Shown: positions 11,781 through 24,791 of the stretch, piece after piece
Layout of the letters: each line of letters opens with the position of its first letter
Position numbering within the stretch: position 1 is the first letter of the stretch
Origin: Callaeas wilsoni
Taxonomy: Eukaryota > Chordata > Aves > Passeriformes > Callaeidae
Direction of reading: 5' to 3'
DNA length: 64,000 nucleotides
Assembly (NCBI GenBank): GCA_013398955.1
Contig: VWPU01004525.1
Coordinates: forward strand, 124,001 to 188,000
Translations under genes and position numbers: made by a program
Notes under the pieces: model-generated
Database searches by the model: none
What the model was told of the DNA's origin: nothing
What the model saw: the letters and a program-made list of their open reading frames with translations, nothing else

Positions 11781-14346
11781 AAAAACAGACTCCCCTCAAA
11801 AGACTATCAGTAAGGATTTGATGAATTTTATCATTTGGTAGTGGTGGTGTTTGAAAAAAGAGTGGTGAAGGGGTGCCTCAAAAGACATTAAAACAGTAGT
11901 AATTAGCTTAGAATTTTATGCTAACAAACCATTTTAGCATGATTCTCTTCAGCTTTTGTGAGACAGGTAACTTTTGAATAGTATTGAAAAATATGTTAGT
12001 CTAAAGGTGATTTTTATGCTGTTTTGTTTTAGATCTGTGTCAGATGTCCCATGTTGCTCTATCATATAGAGAGCAGTAGAATGAGAAGAATTAGAAACTT
12101 GCCTTTTTTTTTTTTTTCTTTAGATGGTTCTCTTTATCATCCCAAAGGAATATGGAGAATGCTTTTTAGGCTAATGTTTCTGTGAAGCTCTCATTTGTGG
12201 TGCAGGTGGTAAAGATGTCATTCCCATGTATGAAAAATGGATCCAGACCCCTGCTGCTCTTCCTCCCAAATCCAGGTTTCCCTGGACCAAAGAGGAGGTG
12301 TGAAGCACCAATGTGGTGGTTTCAGAGCTGGTTTTCAGTTCTAACCATCCAGCATCATCTTGAACACGGTCACCATAGGGGTTTTGGAAGCAGACCAATG
12401 TTTACAGAAATTCAAACTGTTTCTGCCATCTGAAACAATGTGAGATGTGTGCAGGAGCAGCTCTCCAAACTTCAGAGCTTGGTGATTCTAAAGGCCTAAG
12501 AGAAAGGCATCTTTGAATTTTGAGGCAGTGGTTTTATGTACCACATAAGATTGCTGGCTTGGAGGTTTGATTTTTTAATAATGGATGGAAGTAACTGCTC
12601 GGCTCTTCCTATAGCTGCTGATATGTTAAAATCCTATATGGTGAATCGATTTCAGTGCTTTGGGTGAAAGTGTGTAAGTGATTTCAAATTAAGGATTTTG
12701 GCAGATTTCCATTGCCAGGCCCTGGGCTAAGAACTTGTATCATCCTTCAAAATAAAACAAACAAAGCTATGAGTGCTTTCCCAAAGAAACAAAATGGTAG
12801 GTCTGATTTAGATATAATTTGTTTTGCAAATAATGTATTTATCCTTGAATAAGAGAAATGCTAATTTTAGGTGAAAAGACTGCTTAGGCACAGTGACCAC
12901 TTACAAGATTTTTTTTTTTGGTGAATTTAAATGCATATCACTGTTAGAAAAACATGAAAAGTGGCAAGTATACCAGGGAGATAACAGAATGTAGACATCC
13001 TGGCATATGTAATGAAAATTTACTGAACAATAAAATAGATATTGACAACACAGATTTCTTAGAGAAAGACAAATGACACATGACATAATAGAAACATGAA
13101 GTGTAGTGCTTTGTGTTACAAATAAACAACTCCCTTGAGAAACTTGAAGCATCTTGTTAAACGGAGATATTACTTCTGCTGGATTGAAATGCACATTTTT
13201 ACTACTTCTGCTTTTCTTATGACAGCATATTTTTATTAGGAAAAAGCTTTCTTTGATTCTTCTGAATGCAGATGCACCACTGAAAGTTCTCATGTTGGCG
13301 TAATTATTCTTTCTTAGGAATTACTATGCTGTAATACTGATTTACATCAGTCAAATATATCTGTTCTTTGGCTCTTATTGGTGGGATCAAGTGAATACTA
13401 CAGCACTAGTTAAGGTATTTCAGCTTAGAAAACTCTGAAATTGTTCAGTTGGTGAGTCTGGCTAAAGGAAAGTCTGCTGCAGTATCATCTTTAGGATAAA
13501 TGCAACCAAGGACTGTACTGTTGCTGCTACAGTTTTTCTATCACATGTAGAGTGTGTTGTTAGTGAAGAGAGAAATTTCATTATAAAACTTCTCTGCACA
13601 GAAGTTTGATCAGTGATTGCACCTTATTTCTCATGACTGATATAGCTAGGCCAGTGCAGACCTTATGTATATACAGATTATACGATTTTGTATTCTGGTC
13701 AAAACCAAGCTTTTACACGTCAATTATCTGTGTTCTTTTTTAAGCTAGACTTCTAAGCCCAGTAATGCTTAGAAAGTATCACAGCTTTATCAACCCAAGA
13801 AAAACATTTAAGATAAAAGAGTGTAGCTGAGAGAAGACTTTGGACATAAGAGTTAATCAATATTAGAAATATTCAACATTGGTCTAATTTGGTTAATTTT
13901 GAGAAGATATGTAGAAGCTTTTTCACAGTGTTTTCTGAAAAGTTGGAAACATTTTTTGAAATATTTTTGAAATTATTCTCACTATTGTGAGATTGAGTTC
14001 TTACTCAGCTTGGCTGTGCCAAACCTGTATGTCTTATTCCTGTACTAATACACACATGCCCAATGTAGATTGTGGATTATGTGAAAAAGTATTGGAATTT
14101 ATGGGAAGTTATGAAAATACCTTAGGATAATTTTGCATTTGCCTCAAGTTTCTAGAGCTCAAGATCTTGTCTTTGGCAGAATCTTTGAGAGCTGGAGAAT
14201 TACTGAAACCCTTTGCCATTGTGTTCCAAGGAAAAGGGAGAGCAGCTACTTTAATCTCCAAGGACGCTTCAGCTGTGACTGTTGGGGTGCTTGGAGCATC
14301 CCAGCCCTAAACTGTAAAATTATTTGAGCAAATCCTATTTGTGTAG

Positions 14347-14496
14347 GTGCTTAAATATCTGCCTGAAAAGCGTGATGTAATAATTATCTTGGAAACATTT
14401 GGTCTGCGAGAGATGCTAATAAAAGCAGGGAAACAGAAAATGAAGGCAGCAGTGTTGGCCTTGCAGTACCTGGCCACCCAGCAGAGCAAGGTGTGA
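14347..14496 (+). CDS. Probable terminal coding exon, product unknown
   Basis: An acceptor (CCTATTTGTGTAG) ends at 14346 and the open frame begins exactly at the next base: 49 codons, then TGA immediately repeated as TGATGA at 14494-14499. The peptide starts VLKYLPEKRDVIIILETFGL and ends LALQYLATQQSKV. It is rich in K, L, A, I, V and E, with one S, one P and no C, H, N or W. Random translation of AT-rich DNA would give about a dozen of those residues in 49. This bias is the best coding evidence in the window, though the strand is also purine-rich here, which helps it. It looks like the helical C-terminus of a larger protein. An alternative donor (AGCAAG/gtgtga) would instead make it an internal exon. 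I do not recognise the family. Confidence 0.42.
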   Translation: MLKYLPEKRDVIIILETFGLREMLIKAGKQKMKAAVLALQYLATQQSKV

Positions 14497-16275
14497 TGAG
14501 CTGGGCAGGTGAGATTTCAGTGCAGTGGCAGAACTGTCAGGAGAGGCGATGAGGGTGGCTGGGGGTCTTGACATCAGAGAGCAGGACATGGCAGGGATGG
14601 CATAAAATTGCACTGAACATCTGTCATTGTTTTGGGGGACCAGATACCTCCCTGCCAAATGGGTAAGACCTTTTTGTCTCATCTTAGTAATAGCACATTT
14701 CCTTCTTACCAACTTGAATTTTTAAAGCTGGCTTTCCTTTTTTGAAGGTTGTGCACTTCTTTTAGGGGTGCATGGCAAATGGGTCAGCTTTAAAGAAGTA
14801 TCAGGCATGTACTTTTTTTAAAGTGATTTGGGCATGTTGCACTTTAGAGTGCAGAAATTCATACCGATGGCTTAGCCATTTGTGTATTTAGGGATGTTGT
14901 ACAGCATAGAAAGTTCTAGGGGTCAGAATGATCTGGGAGAACTGGCACATACAGACTTCCAAAGTCCTTGCTATGAATTCATGCACGAAATGTTCTAAGA
15001 TCCATGTAAGAGTAATCTTGCCTAAAGATGTCATGTATTGGTTCTTTTTACTGTCTAATTCTCATTTTTGCAGATCTTGATGCAAAATGGCAATTACTTT
15101 GTTGAATTTGTCTTAGTTATTTTGTTGACCTTCACGTTCTTTTTTCCAATCACATCACACTAAGTCTTGCACAGGTTCAGATTTTTGCTTCTCAGAAAAC
15201 CCAATTAAACATTGGTTTAAGCTTACATGACATGAAAACTCTTCAAAGAAGTGATTATCAGATTTTGATGAAAACTCAGTTTGTTTGCAGTTGCTGATGC
15301 ATAAGATCTAGATGAAGTTTAATGGAGAACCAGGCTGGCAAGAATTAAAAGTGCCTGGCATTGTATTACAAGCGCTTTTACCTGCTGTGTTATTCCCACA
15401 GAAAATACAGTAGGCATGTTGAACAAGGAGAATGGTTGAAAAATATATAAACACGTAAAAACCCCCTAAATTATTTGGTGATTTTTACAGACAGCAAATC
15501 CACCAGGTTCCAGTTTTGGACTTTTTGCTTCTGCACTTGTGTCTGAAGAGCTTTAGCTATTCTGGGAGTGGCTTTGGTTTCCTTCAGTTTCGGAATGGAC
15601 AGGACCTTGTCCCCTTAGTGACAGCCTCTTCAAGCCCTTAGGGAGAGCCCTTCAGACCTCTTTGAGGAGAGGTTTTGAGTGCATTTCCTGATCTCCTCTT
15701 GGCTTCAAGGAGCTAGGTCAGGTCAAAGACTTAAAATAGCTACCACTTCTCATCTCCATGTTTTCTGAGTTCATTAGGTTGGTTATGTGAACTGCAGGAT
15801 CTGCATAACCCCTCTGTTCAATGCTTGCGTAAAATACCTTTAGCGGAAGAGTAAGGTGGTGCTTTAGCTATCTTGAAGTTATTTATGGTAATACTAAGGG
15901 TTTTGTATTAAAAAAATCAGGAAATTTGAACTGTTTGCAGTATCTTGTGTAGAGTGCAGTTACTAAGGAGCAGCTTTTGCTTTAACCTGCAGCACTTTGT
16001 TAACATTTATATAAAAAAATTAAGTAGTTTAATCCAATTACCCTTCCCTCCTCTCCCTCAGGATGGACATTTTCTCTCATCTCATCTTTGCTTATCCCAT
16101 GATCTCTGCATTTACTCATCTTTGGCATGACAGATGTGATAGATCTGCAAGGGCCTCTGAGTTACTGCCAGGCTTTAAACTCTCATATTGAATGCTTTCA
16201 TATACTTCTTTCTTTGTAGTTTGAAAAATAATTTACAAATAACATCAATAAAAAGGTTCATCAAATAGTTTGAAA
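14497..16275 (+). other. Possible 3' UTR of the plus-strand gene
   Basis: AT-rich unique sequence after the tandem stop at 14494. A weak ATTAAA lies at 15204-15209 and an AATAAA at 16247-16252, followed by a GT-containing stretch. This is the expected order for a roughly 1.7-kb 3' UTR, but it depends wholly on the terminal exon being real. Confidence 0.22.
16247..16252 (+). terminator. Candidate polyadenylation signal AATAAA
   Basis: Canonical hexamer about 1.75 kb after the candidate stop codon. Such hexamers are frequent in AT-rich DNA, so position relative to the terminal exon is the only support. Confidence 0.2.
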
Positions 16276-19200
16276 TTGTGTAATACCTGATCATACTGAC
16301 TTGTTACCTGCAGATAGCTTGCCAAGGGTGAGTGCCACTGCTGCAGCCTGTTGTGAGGCAGAGTGTTGGCTTTAGCTGATGTGGAGGAAAAGGTGTGTGG
16401 AGTTACAGCCTCTTCCATGTGTTGAGAAACCAGCCAGGAACCTCTGGTCTATGAGAAGAATGGATGTGGTAACCGGTGGGAAACTATGGTACTTCTGAGT
16501 TGAGGAGGAGAATATATTTGTGAAGGATCCTGAAAGCTAAATCTTGTTTTCAGTGGCTGTCCATGTACATCATTTATATCTATAAAGACTGTCAAGATCA
16601 GACCTGTTGCCTTGACCCTTAAGATAGATCTGGAAAATCTCTGCTTCTTTAATGTACTTTTGTTTGGATGGTTGTTGTTGTGATTTTTCTTTGGGATTTT
16701 TTATTAGTTGTGGCAAATTTGTCTCTCTGTGAGGTATTTCTTAAGAGGAAAGTTCTCAAGCTCATCTTGTACAACACAGTGGATGAACCCGCTCTTCTCT
16801 TTGTTTGCATGTTTTCAAATGGCAAAAATATAATGAGGTATTAACTTCTGCTCCAGGTGCTCAAAATGCCAATTCGATGGTATCTTACCCCTGGCCAGTT
16901 CTGAATCCGTTTCCAAAATAAGCGACACAAGTAGGTGGTGCTGACGTAGTTAGAGTAGAGGAGCAGGATGCCTTTTCTATGTGCAAGTGTTGTCTTGCTC
17001 AGTAGGTGATAATGCTGTGTTTTGCTCACGGGTCCTTTTTGCTGGATGTAAACTCCAACTATTATTGTTATTATGATTATAACATGAGTTATAACGAGTT
17101 CTTAACACCTTGTACTTGCAATGGATACTCCCTTTGAAAAAGTGCGTGGTATAATGTCTGTAATCTGAGAGTATTCATTTAATGTACTTTACAAATACAA
17201 GGAGCTTACAATTATACAACACTGATTCACAGCAATGACCATCTTAAACGTGCACTCAGAAGTTGGATTCAGGTTAAATTTATGTTTCAATTTTATCTAT
17301 GACCTGCACAACAAACACCAGCAAATCTTTTTTGGATAATCTATGCAACTGAGGAATTAATTTATTTTTCATCTATGAAACTTATTTTAGATTATTGTTA
17401 TGAAATACAAAAATTCAGCTTTTGATGCATTGGAATCAAACCGATGGCAATTCAGTAGCTGATAAATGATTTGAATGTATGGGTTTTTGCCAAACTTTGA
17501 TATTGCAATTAATAGTACAGATAGATACTTCTTAGGTGGTTTACTTTTGCATTGGTATTTGTGGAGGGAGGAGGTTATTTTAGGCTTTTTTGTGTGCAAA
17601 GCCCTGAAAGTTCTCAAGTGGGCATTCAAACCTTATTTTTGAAAACCTCTGTGCTTGCAGATATCAATGCAAGTTTGTATTTTGTATGTTTTATGAAAAA
17701 TAGCCATTGCTGACTTGGACTGCAATAATGTTCTGAGTTTGCAAGCTCTGGGAAGGTTCACAGCTGTTTAGTGAACTGGGGACACCCCTGGGTTTATCTT
17801 TTTTCCTTCATTGCTCAAATTGACATCTGAATGCGCCACAGACATCAATGAACTGGCCCTCATTAAGGCCACAGAAGTTCAAGTGATGTGGTAAAAACTG
17901 TTCTGTGACAGAGCAAAATACTGAACTCGAGTATCACAAGTCTCAATCTGCCAACTGCGTTACATAAATATGCTTGCTGAACAAAATTTGGAAAGGAATT
18001 GTATGTGAAGTGTAAACTAAACAAAATAAAAGTTCTACGTTTTATTAACACTTGATAAGTAATTTAAACAATTTCAAACCTCAGGGTTATCTGTAGTCTA
18101 ATTTGAACTTACATTGGGGAAAGGGGTGGTTCAGGAAGCAAACCTCTCCAGGGATGCTTTAAAGAAAAACGAGAAGTTTTTGGTGGTTTTGTTCCCTCTG
18201 TTTTTGAACAAACTCTACCTCTGAAATTTTTTGGGCGTTAAATAAGGGAATTAGAGGAAGAGGAAAGGCAAAAAGAAAAAGGAAAAAATAAAGCCTGCCC
18301 TAGAGCAGTCACTGGGGACATTATAATTTATATTTAAGATAATTGTGGAAGGTGGTAAAAGAGAGTGTTAAAAGATTTGATGTTACAGCCTGTTTTCTCA
18401 GACTTCCTGCTGTCTGCTGATGACAGCTGCTTCATTGAGATTATTGGTTGTGGCTTTTATTGTAAGAGTTTGGAAGCTGTTAATAAATAATGTATGAATA
18501 AACCAAATGGAAGCATATCCATATCTGCTTCATTAGCAAACAGACTTACAGGAATATACCGACTTTTTGAACTTGCAATACCTAAAGTCAGTCCTTAATA
18601 ACAATATGTGCAACAAATTTCTTTTATGCTTTTGTCCCCAAATGACACCTCAATACTCCGATGAGTGGCTTTTCAATGGGATGCTCTGCATGAAAATAAT
18701 GGGAAATAGGTGATGTGGCAAGAATCTCCAAATTCATTGGGTAATATAAGAAAAAAAAATTCTTTATCAAGTGAATTTAATTTTACTGCAATGTGTAATT
18801 AACTGGGAATTCCTGTACTTTTTGGTAAGATGGTGGAGACAAGAAAAACATATGACCTCAAAATAATCATGATGCTACTTGACTCTGGCTACATTGCTGT
18901 CTTTGTATGTGGGCTACTGGATTAGTTTTTGTTTGACTTAATAGATATCTTTCTGCTCTTTATATATATTTATGTTTTTGTTGTCTCAATTATGCAATTC
19001 TACACCTTCAGTTCATTCATATTCTTTGTGGTTTTTTTCTTTTACAGCAAATTGCCTGGTATAAGGCTTAGGTCTTTCCCACTGTGGACTGAACCATTGT
19101 AAATCCTTTTTTTCAGATGTAAATTCCTGGGTGTAATAATGTCTTTTGCTTCAGTTACAAATCCATTGGATTCATAAAACTTGAACTCTTCATCAGCAGC

Positions 19201-20329
19201 TAACCATGTTGGATCACTGTGGGGTACCTTCCTGTTAATAGGCTGGGAAGAGTGTATTTAGGATTAGATTTAGGTCTATTTTCTAAAATGTAAGTAACCC
19301 TTTGTGCCTTATTTATATCTTTGATTCCATATCTGTTAAATGCAAAGGATGCAATTAGCTGCGATTGTTGCTGATGTTGCATTATGTTGCACTCTATAAT
19401 TCCCCTCTCTCCTTTCCAGCCCTGGCTCCCTAGGCCCTTCAAAAAAACCCATAAAAATATCCCAAACAAACTCCAAACTCCCAGGATGGAAAATGGACAT
19501 TGGGTTTTGGGATGACTTTTAGAAAACTTATTCTCGGTATCTTTTCTGAAGTTATGTGCAATCACCTGTACTGTATCATCTCCTATTTGCCTACTGCTGC
19601 AGTTTCACTGATGTGGAAACATCTTATGGAAAAGAAATTCAAGATTGTTGTCTTTTTACTGCACTGAAAAATATCTAGAGTTTTACAAAGCTTTCAGTAA
19701 ATTATTCGCAGTCCATTTAAGGAAGCTGGCTGAGCTATCAATAGATAAGTCAGGTTTTTGCTTGTCTGAGGTATCCTTAAAAGCCTGAATTTTCTACTTG
19801 ACTTTAACAGTGGCTGTTGTTCCAGAGTGAGCACTGAAAAAAACCACTGCATATTTTTATCCAGCTCTTCTTTGCTGAAATTGTAATGAAGGCTGCCGAG
19901 AGCATTTATTTTTGATAACATTTATTTTACTTTTAAAGTAATACCCTATTTTAGAGACTGCTTTCCGATCTGACACTTTCTTAGTTACTCCGCCACAAAA
20001 ATAATTTTCAGCTTTTAGACTGAAGGTAGATTAGATCTTGCCTTTGTACTTCTATGGTTCATAATCAGGTCCTGTCTTCTCTGTGGCCCTGCAAGGAAGA
20101 GAGCATCTTGTACACCAAGAGTTTGAGTTCTGTGGATCTTGTGGTTAATCCTCCAGGGGGGATGCAATGTTTGTATAGGTGTGTGCTCACGTAGGCCGGG
20201 GTCTCACTGTGCTGGGGCTGGGGTACAGTAAATTTTCTTCACAGTTGCTGCTCAGGAGATGGTTTGGATTTGTGCTGGAAACACTGTTGATACCTCAGGG
20301 ATGTTTTAGTTGCTGCTGTGCAGTCAAGA
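16276..20329. other. Non-coding DNA, nothing recognised
   Basis: No gene or transposon end was recognised. A 68-nt minus-strand pseudo-exon at 16308-16375 has a good acceptor (CCTTTTCCTCCACATCAG) and donor (CTGCAG/gtaaca), but two frames are open and nothing connects to it. A minus-strand open stretch at about 16889-17029 ends at a GGG/gtaaga donor but has no good acceptor. Purine-rich DNA lies at 18240-18295. The AT-rich block at 18300-18560 looks like a conserved non-coding element in composition only. Confidence 0.4.
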
Positions 20330-20335
20330 CCTTAA

Positions 20336-20468
20336 CCCATTAAACTGACTTTACCTCAACACATGAGTTTTCACATTCATATTCTTCTAATTCCATCCCC
20401 CATCCCACCAGGGAAGGAGTGAGCGAGTGGCTGGGTGGGGCTGGGTTCTGGCTGGGGTTCAACCATGC
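20336..20468 (+). mobile_element. Degraded 3' end of an endogenous-retrovirus LTR
   Basis: The segment contains CACATGAGTTTTCAC, then a C-rich CCATCCCACCAGGG, then GAGTGAGCGAGTGGCTG, and closes with GGCTGGGGTTCAACCATG. From memory, this order matches the U5/3' end of a common songbird LTR family whose terminus is normally a ctggggttaaaccac motif. The expected terminal CA is mutated. The 5' part of the LTR and all internal genes are missing, so this is a truncated old copy. It is followed about 100 bp later by a CR1 tail. Confidence 0.55.
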
Positions 20469-20571
20469 CGATTGTGCACCGTTCCTCCTTCCCACTGGAG
20501 GGCCCATTATCCACATTTGGTGTGGTATTGTCAGGAAGGGAAGCTGGAGAGTTTTGTGCTGCACCGTGCAC

Positions 20572-20640
20572 TTGACAGCTGGACTTGATGATCCTAAAGG
20601 TCTTTTCCAACCTAAATGTTCCTATGATTCTGTGATTTAT
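20572..20640 (+). mobile_element. CR1 LINE 3' end fragment
   Basis: It contains the CR1 3' UTR landmarks in order: GGACTTGATGATCCTAAAGG, then TCTTTTCCAACCTAAATG, then the terminal ATGATTCTGTGATT. CR1 is the main avian LINE and is typically 5'-truncated on insertion. This copy keeps only about 70 bp of the 3' end, so no reverse-transcriptase sequence remains. Confidence 0.85.
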
Positions 20641-23600
20641 TGCTTGCATACATTATTTTTCATTCCTAGGTATAAAAGGCATGAATGAACAGATTCTTCT
20701 CATGAGTGATTTCTCCCTGGCTATTACGTTATTTACTTGGCTGATGGCTTTTTAAAGGCTCTAGATTTTTGTAATGTCCAGAGACTTCTTTGAGCTAGAA
20801 GTGCTCCAAACCGTTTTGCCTTTCCCATCCTCTGATCCAAAGAGAATAGTGAAGTGGGTGAAATCTGAAAGTGGGTCTGTAAGGAACAGCAGTGTTCCCA
20901 AGGATTTTATAGAGTTCCAGAAAAAGGTAGGATTTTTATAGTGGGAAACTATGAAAGACTTGGAGTATTCCCCTAACCTGAATCTGTTGGAGTGAATAGG
21001 ATGGCTTGAAGGATGGAATGTGGCAGATGTAATATTTCTTGTGTTGCCTGTGTCTGAGATGTGATCCTAGCAGTGACGTGTTTAACCTGTTGGCAGTTTG
21101 TGATCTTAAAGTAACCAACCAACACTGACATTACAATTTGGGTACTTGTTTTAAGTTGGTAGAAAGACAAAGGACCGGGGATATTGTAAAAGTTGCCTTT
21201 TTGCTCCATGAGATATATATTTTGATATATTTTTTGTGCTCCACTGTTAGTCCTTTTACCTGTTGGATCTTTTACTTGTGTTTTGTCTGATTTTTTTTCC
21301 TGGTTTTCATTTTTTTTATTTTAATCTTCCTCTACTTTCTTTCATACTGGTTTTTCCTAGCTGTAAAATATTTAAAGATTCTTAAAAGTTCAGGGTAACT
21401 TTGATTGGCAAAATCAGTGTAAAGTGCTAACAAAGTTCAGGCAATAATAAAGAAAGTACTGTAGGCAGACACTTTTCTGTTATGGTTGTTGGCATTCCCA
21501 ATGAGATAATAATTGTAAAGATACACTGTTAACTCTTTCTGGATATTAGAAGTAATCAGGTGTTTTGCAGCATCTCTGGTGTTAGCAGTATGGGAGAGAA
21601 GAGAGGTTCTGCAAGTTCTCTCTTCCCTTATATAAAGATCATCTAGTGACAGCTCTCACTTTTGGGTTTGTGGTCAGTGAGGGAAGATGGTGATGTTCTC
21701 TTCACCTAGAAGCTCTCAAAGTACAGTTATAATTCAGCATTTTTGATGATTATTTCAATGTCTGTTCTCTTGTGTTTGTGCTTTTTAAACTATGAATGAG
21801 AGACTTTGAGAAACAACACTGATGATTTAAAGAATCTCTTATGATTAAATATGTCTTTCTGGGAATTTAGGTTCCAGTAGATTAGCAATATTGATAATTC
21901 TCTTCTCACGTACTCTCCAGATGATTTTAGGGATCTGAAATTATTATTCTCTTCTTGTCTTTTGTAATTACCAGTACAAGGGATAACTCAATTAGAAGAC
22001 AATAAGGATGCATTCTAATTGTTCTAATAAATTATGTTAATGATTTATGCTTGCAGTCAGCTTTAGTAAGAACTTATTTGACAAAGTGAAAACTTACTTT
22101 ATAGTACAAGCAAACATAACTTCAGTTTTCTCTGACTGAAGCTTAATGGTAGTAGATTTGAAACCCTGTATTAGAGGATTTGGGCTCTTCAGGTGCGTTG
22201 CAGGTTCTTAAGCATCTTTTCCCACCAGGTAGTGCCAGTAAACTCTTCTGTGTTTAGTTGCTGGGAAAATCAAGTGACTTGCTAAATTACCCAGTGCAGT
22301 TCTCAAACAGTGCAGGAGGACACAAAAGAGTCATTCAGACAATCAGAATGCTTCTGAAGGTTTTAATGCTGAAATATTTACTGCTGGCCCAGCCTGTCCA
22401 CTGAGTCATTTCCAAGGTGTGCCGCAGTACCTGGGACAAAATGCAGCTGGATAGTGTGCAGATGTTTAACATCTATACAGCTGGTTTTTCCTTTTCCTGT
22501 ATTAGAGCAGTTCTAGGCTGCTCTTCAGGGCTGTAGAGTTGAACTTCTGTAGTGACATCTTGCAGGCTTCTGATGCCTGTGGGAAACTGTTGATGGCCTC
22601 CCCTCTTCCTGATGGTTGGGATGGGATTGCAAGGCTCACAAGGTGCTTACAGACCTGCCAGGCTGTGGGTAATTAACAAAGGACTGAGTTCTTTGCTTAA
22701 AATTAATTACATCATGCTTATGGCAACATGGATGACCAATGTACATGAACACCACATGAAACAGAGCAATTGATAGTGGGGATGTGGTAGGGGAAAGAAG
22801 ATGCCACATGGATTTTAAGTGTATTCTACCCAACTCAACCCCTGAATACCATCTTTTCATCAACAAACTTCCTTCTGCCAACAGAATATTTCTGACACTT
22901 AAATCTACCAGGTGATCTCTCTCCAGAAAGAGATGGAGTAGTTCTCACTAAATTAATCTCTGCCTTCACTCTTAATTAGAAGAAATATTGAAGGTGACAT
23001 TATGGAATTATGTTTTGTGAGGAGTGCTTGCATGATCTATAATTAATATCGTTAATGGGCTATTTTACTTTAAATAGTTGGTAACAAAGGGTAACAAGAA
23101 CTAAACTATTAATAAATTCTTTATTATGTAACATAGAAGTATTTCCCTACACTTTCCACTGCACATCTATTATTGGTAATTTTTTAAATGGAACACAAGG
23201 TCCAGGTAGAATGGTTTCAGCCATGCCTGAGCTGCTTAGGGGTGGTAAGTACGCAATAAATAATGTAAGAATAATAAGATCAATTACAATCTGTAAGAGC
23301 TTTTAAGATCACTTAAATTCCATATAAGCATTTTGCATTCAAACTTTAGGCTTTACAGTTGGAAGGTCCACCCTGCATAATGAACAAAACAAATTTAACT
23401 AAACAGACTTTTAGCTTTTAAGGCACTGTTACACACAGAGGGCATGTAAGGGATATAATTGAAATATTTACGTACAGACAGTATTTGTAAAAGATACACT
23501 CATCCTTCTCCTGACATGAAATTGCAGTGGGTTACTGTTTGTTTTTATAATCTGTGCTGCATCTGGCTATTAAGTCGACTTTCTAACTGTGTGTATGAAG

Positions 23601-24656
23601 AAATACCTTGCCCTTCATTAGTTTAATCTGAAATTCAAATTCTTATTGCAGTGTGTAATGGCATTAGAAGTACTCAGACAAATTAAATGATTCAGTATGG
23701 TAACTTTGAAGAATCTAATTTCCATGCAGGGAATCATTATTATCATCTGGCAAAAAGACAAAACTCTGAATTTTACAATGACTGCTTTCTTTTGTAACAT
23801 TTTGTTGCATGGGGTTTGCTTTGCTGTTAATCCACGCTCAAATCCAAACTCATAAATGCTTATCTAATGTTACAGACTTTTAATGCACATACAGATTTTA
23901 ATCTGCCTATTCTTCTCTTTTGCACACATTACTGTGGTCTCTGCTGGAGCAATTCTTGTTTTGATGCAGTTTTGAATCATGACTTTATTTGGGATTTGTA
24001 CCTACCTGTCTGTGTAGTACCATTATAATTTGTAGCATAATTATACATGTGTGGCATTTAAAAATATATACATGGTGACTCTGGTGCCTGGAAGATACCT
24101 GTGGCGTATTCAGTCTGTCAGTAACTTTTTAATCATCTTTTGTTGCTGTGACTATTTATAAACCAGATTAATTTATCCCTTGAAAAATTTTAGTCTCTTT
24201 CCAGTAGCAAAGCAGGACTCTGATAACCTTTATTAATATTTGTTCTGAAATACCGAAAATTCACCAACTTGAAAATGGGATCTAGGCTGTGTCCACCCAT
24301 CAATAACTGGTATTGACTCGTTGAGTTGGGTGAAGTTGCTCTGAGGATCGAAGAGAATTCCATGCCTGGCTGACAGGAGGTCACTGCCTCAGGCTGCCGG
24401 GGGGGCTGAACAGAAGTTGTAACAACGCTTTGGAAGGAAAGTTGGAGAGAGCTGCTGGGTAAAAGAACTTTCCACTGTGCTCATACTTTCTGTCTAACCT
24501 CGAGAGCCTCAGATGTCATTCTTCTGGTGCATTCCTTTTGGAGAAATCCGCACTGCTTTGAAGTTACTGGAAGTTCACTGATTCTAGATCTGCAGTTTCC
24601 AGCTATGTATTCCCATTTAGTTAATGAGTTTGGATTGCAGAACAGTGTTTCCTGCC
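20641..24656. other. Non-coding DNA, nothing recognised
   Basis: AT-rich unique sequence. The block at 22960-23960 is rich in TAAT/ATTA words and low in CpG, similar in feel to vertebrate conserved non-coding elements, but conservation cannot be judged from one genome. No transposon end or credible exon pair was found. Confidence 0.4.
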
Positions 24657-24791
24657 CCTTTTTTTGGTAATTTTGTTTGTGGCTTTTTTTTTTTTCCTTT
24701 CGGTTGTGTTATTTTGATTTTGTGGGGTTTTTTTTGTTTGGTTGGGTTTTTTTTTTTGGTGTGTGTGTGGTTTTGGTTTGTTTTTTTTTCA
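24657..24791. repeat. T/G-rich low-complexity tract
   Basis: Long T runs alternating with GGTT, GTGTGTGTGG and TTGTTTG units over about 135 bp. The minus-strand open frame of 75 codons here is just the reverse translation of this tract (poly-K, -P and -T) and is not a gene. Confidence 0.85.

Larger units (their letters stand above)
8127..14346. other. Probable intronic DNA of the plus-strand gene
   Basis: Besides the 10112 candidate, several acceptors are followed by open frames of 25-60 codons (9493, 10458, 10824, 11021, 11233). The last lies in a 67-codon frame at 11211-11414. None has a clean donor, so none is called. A GC-richer patch lies at 9400-9680. An AT repeat lies at 11741-11780. 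No transposon end was recognised. Confidence 0.35.
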
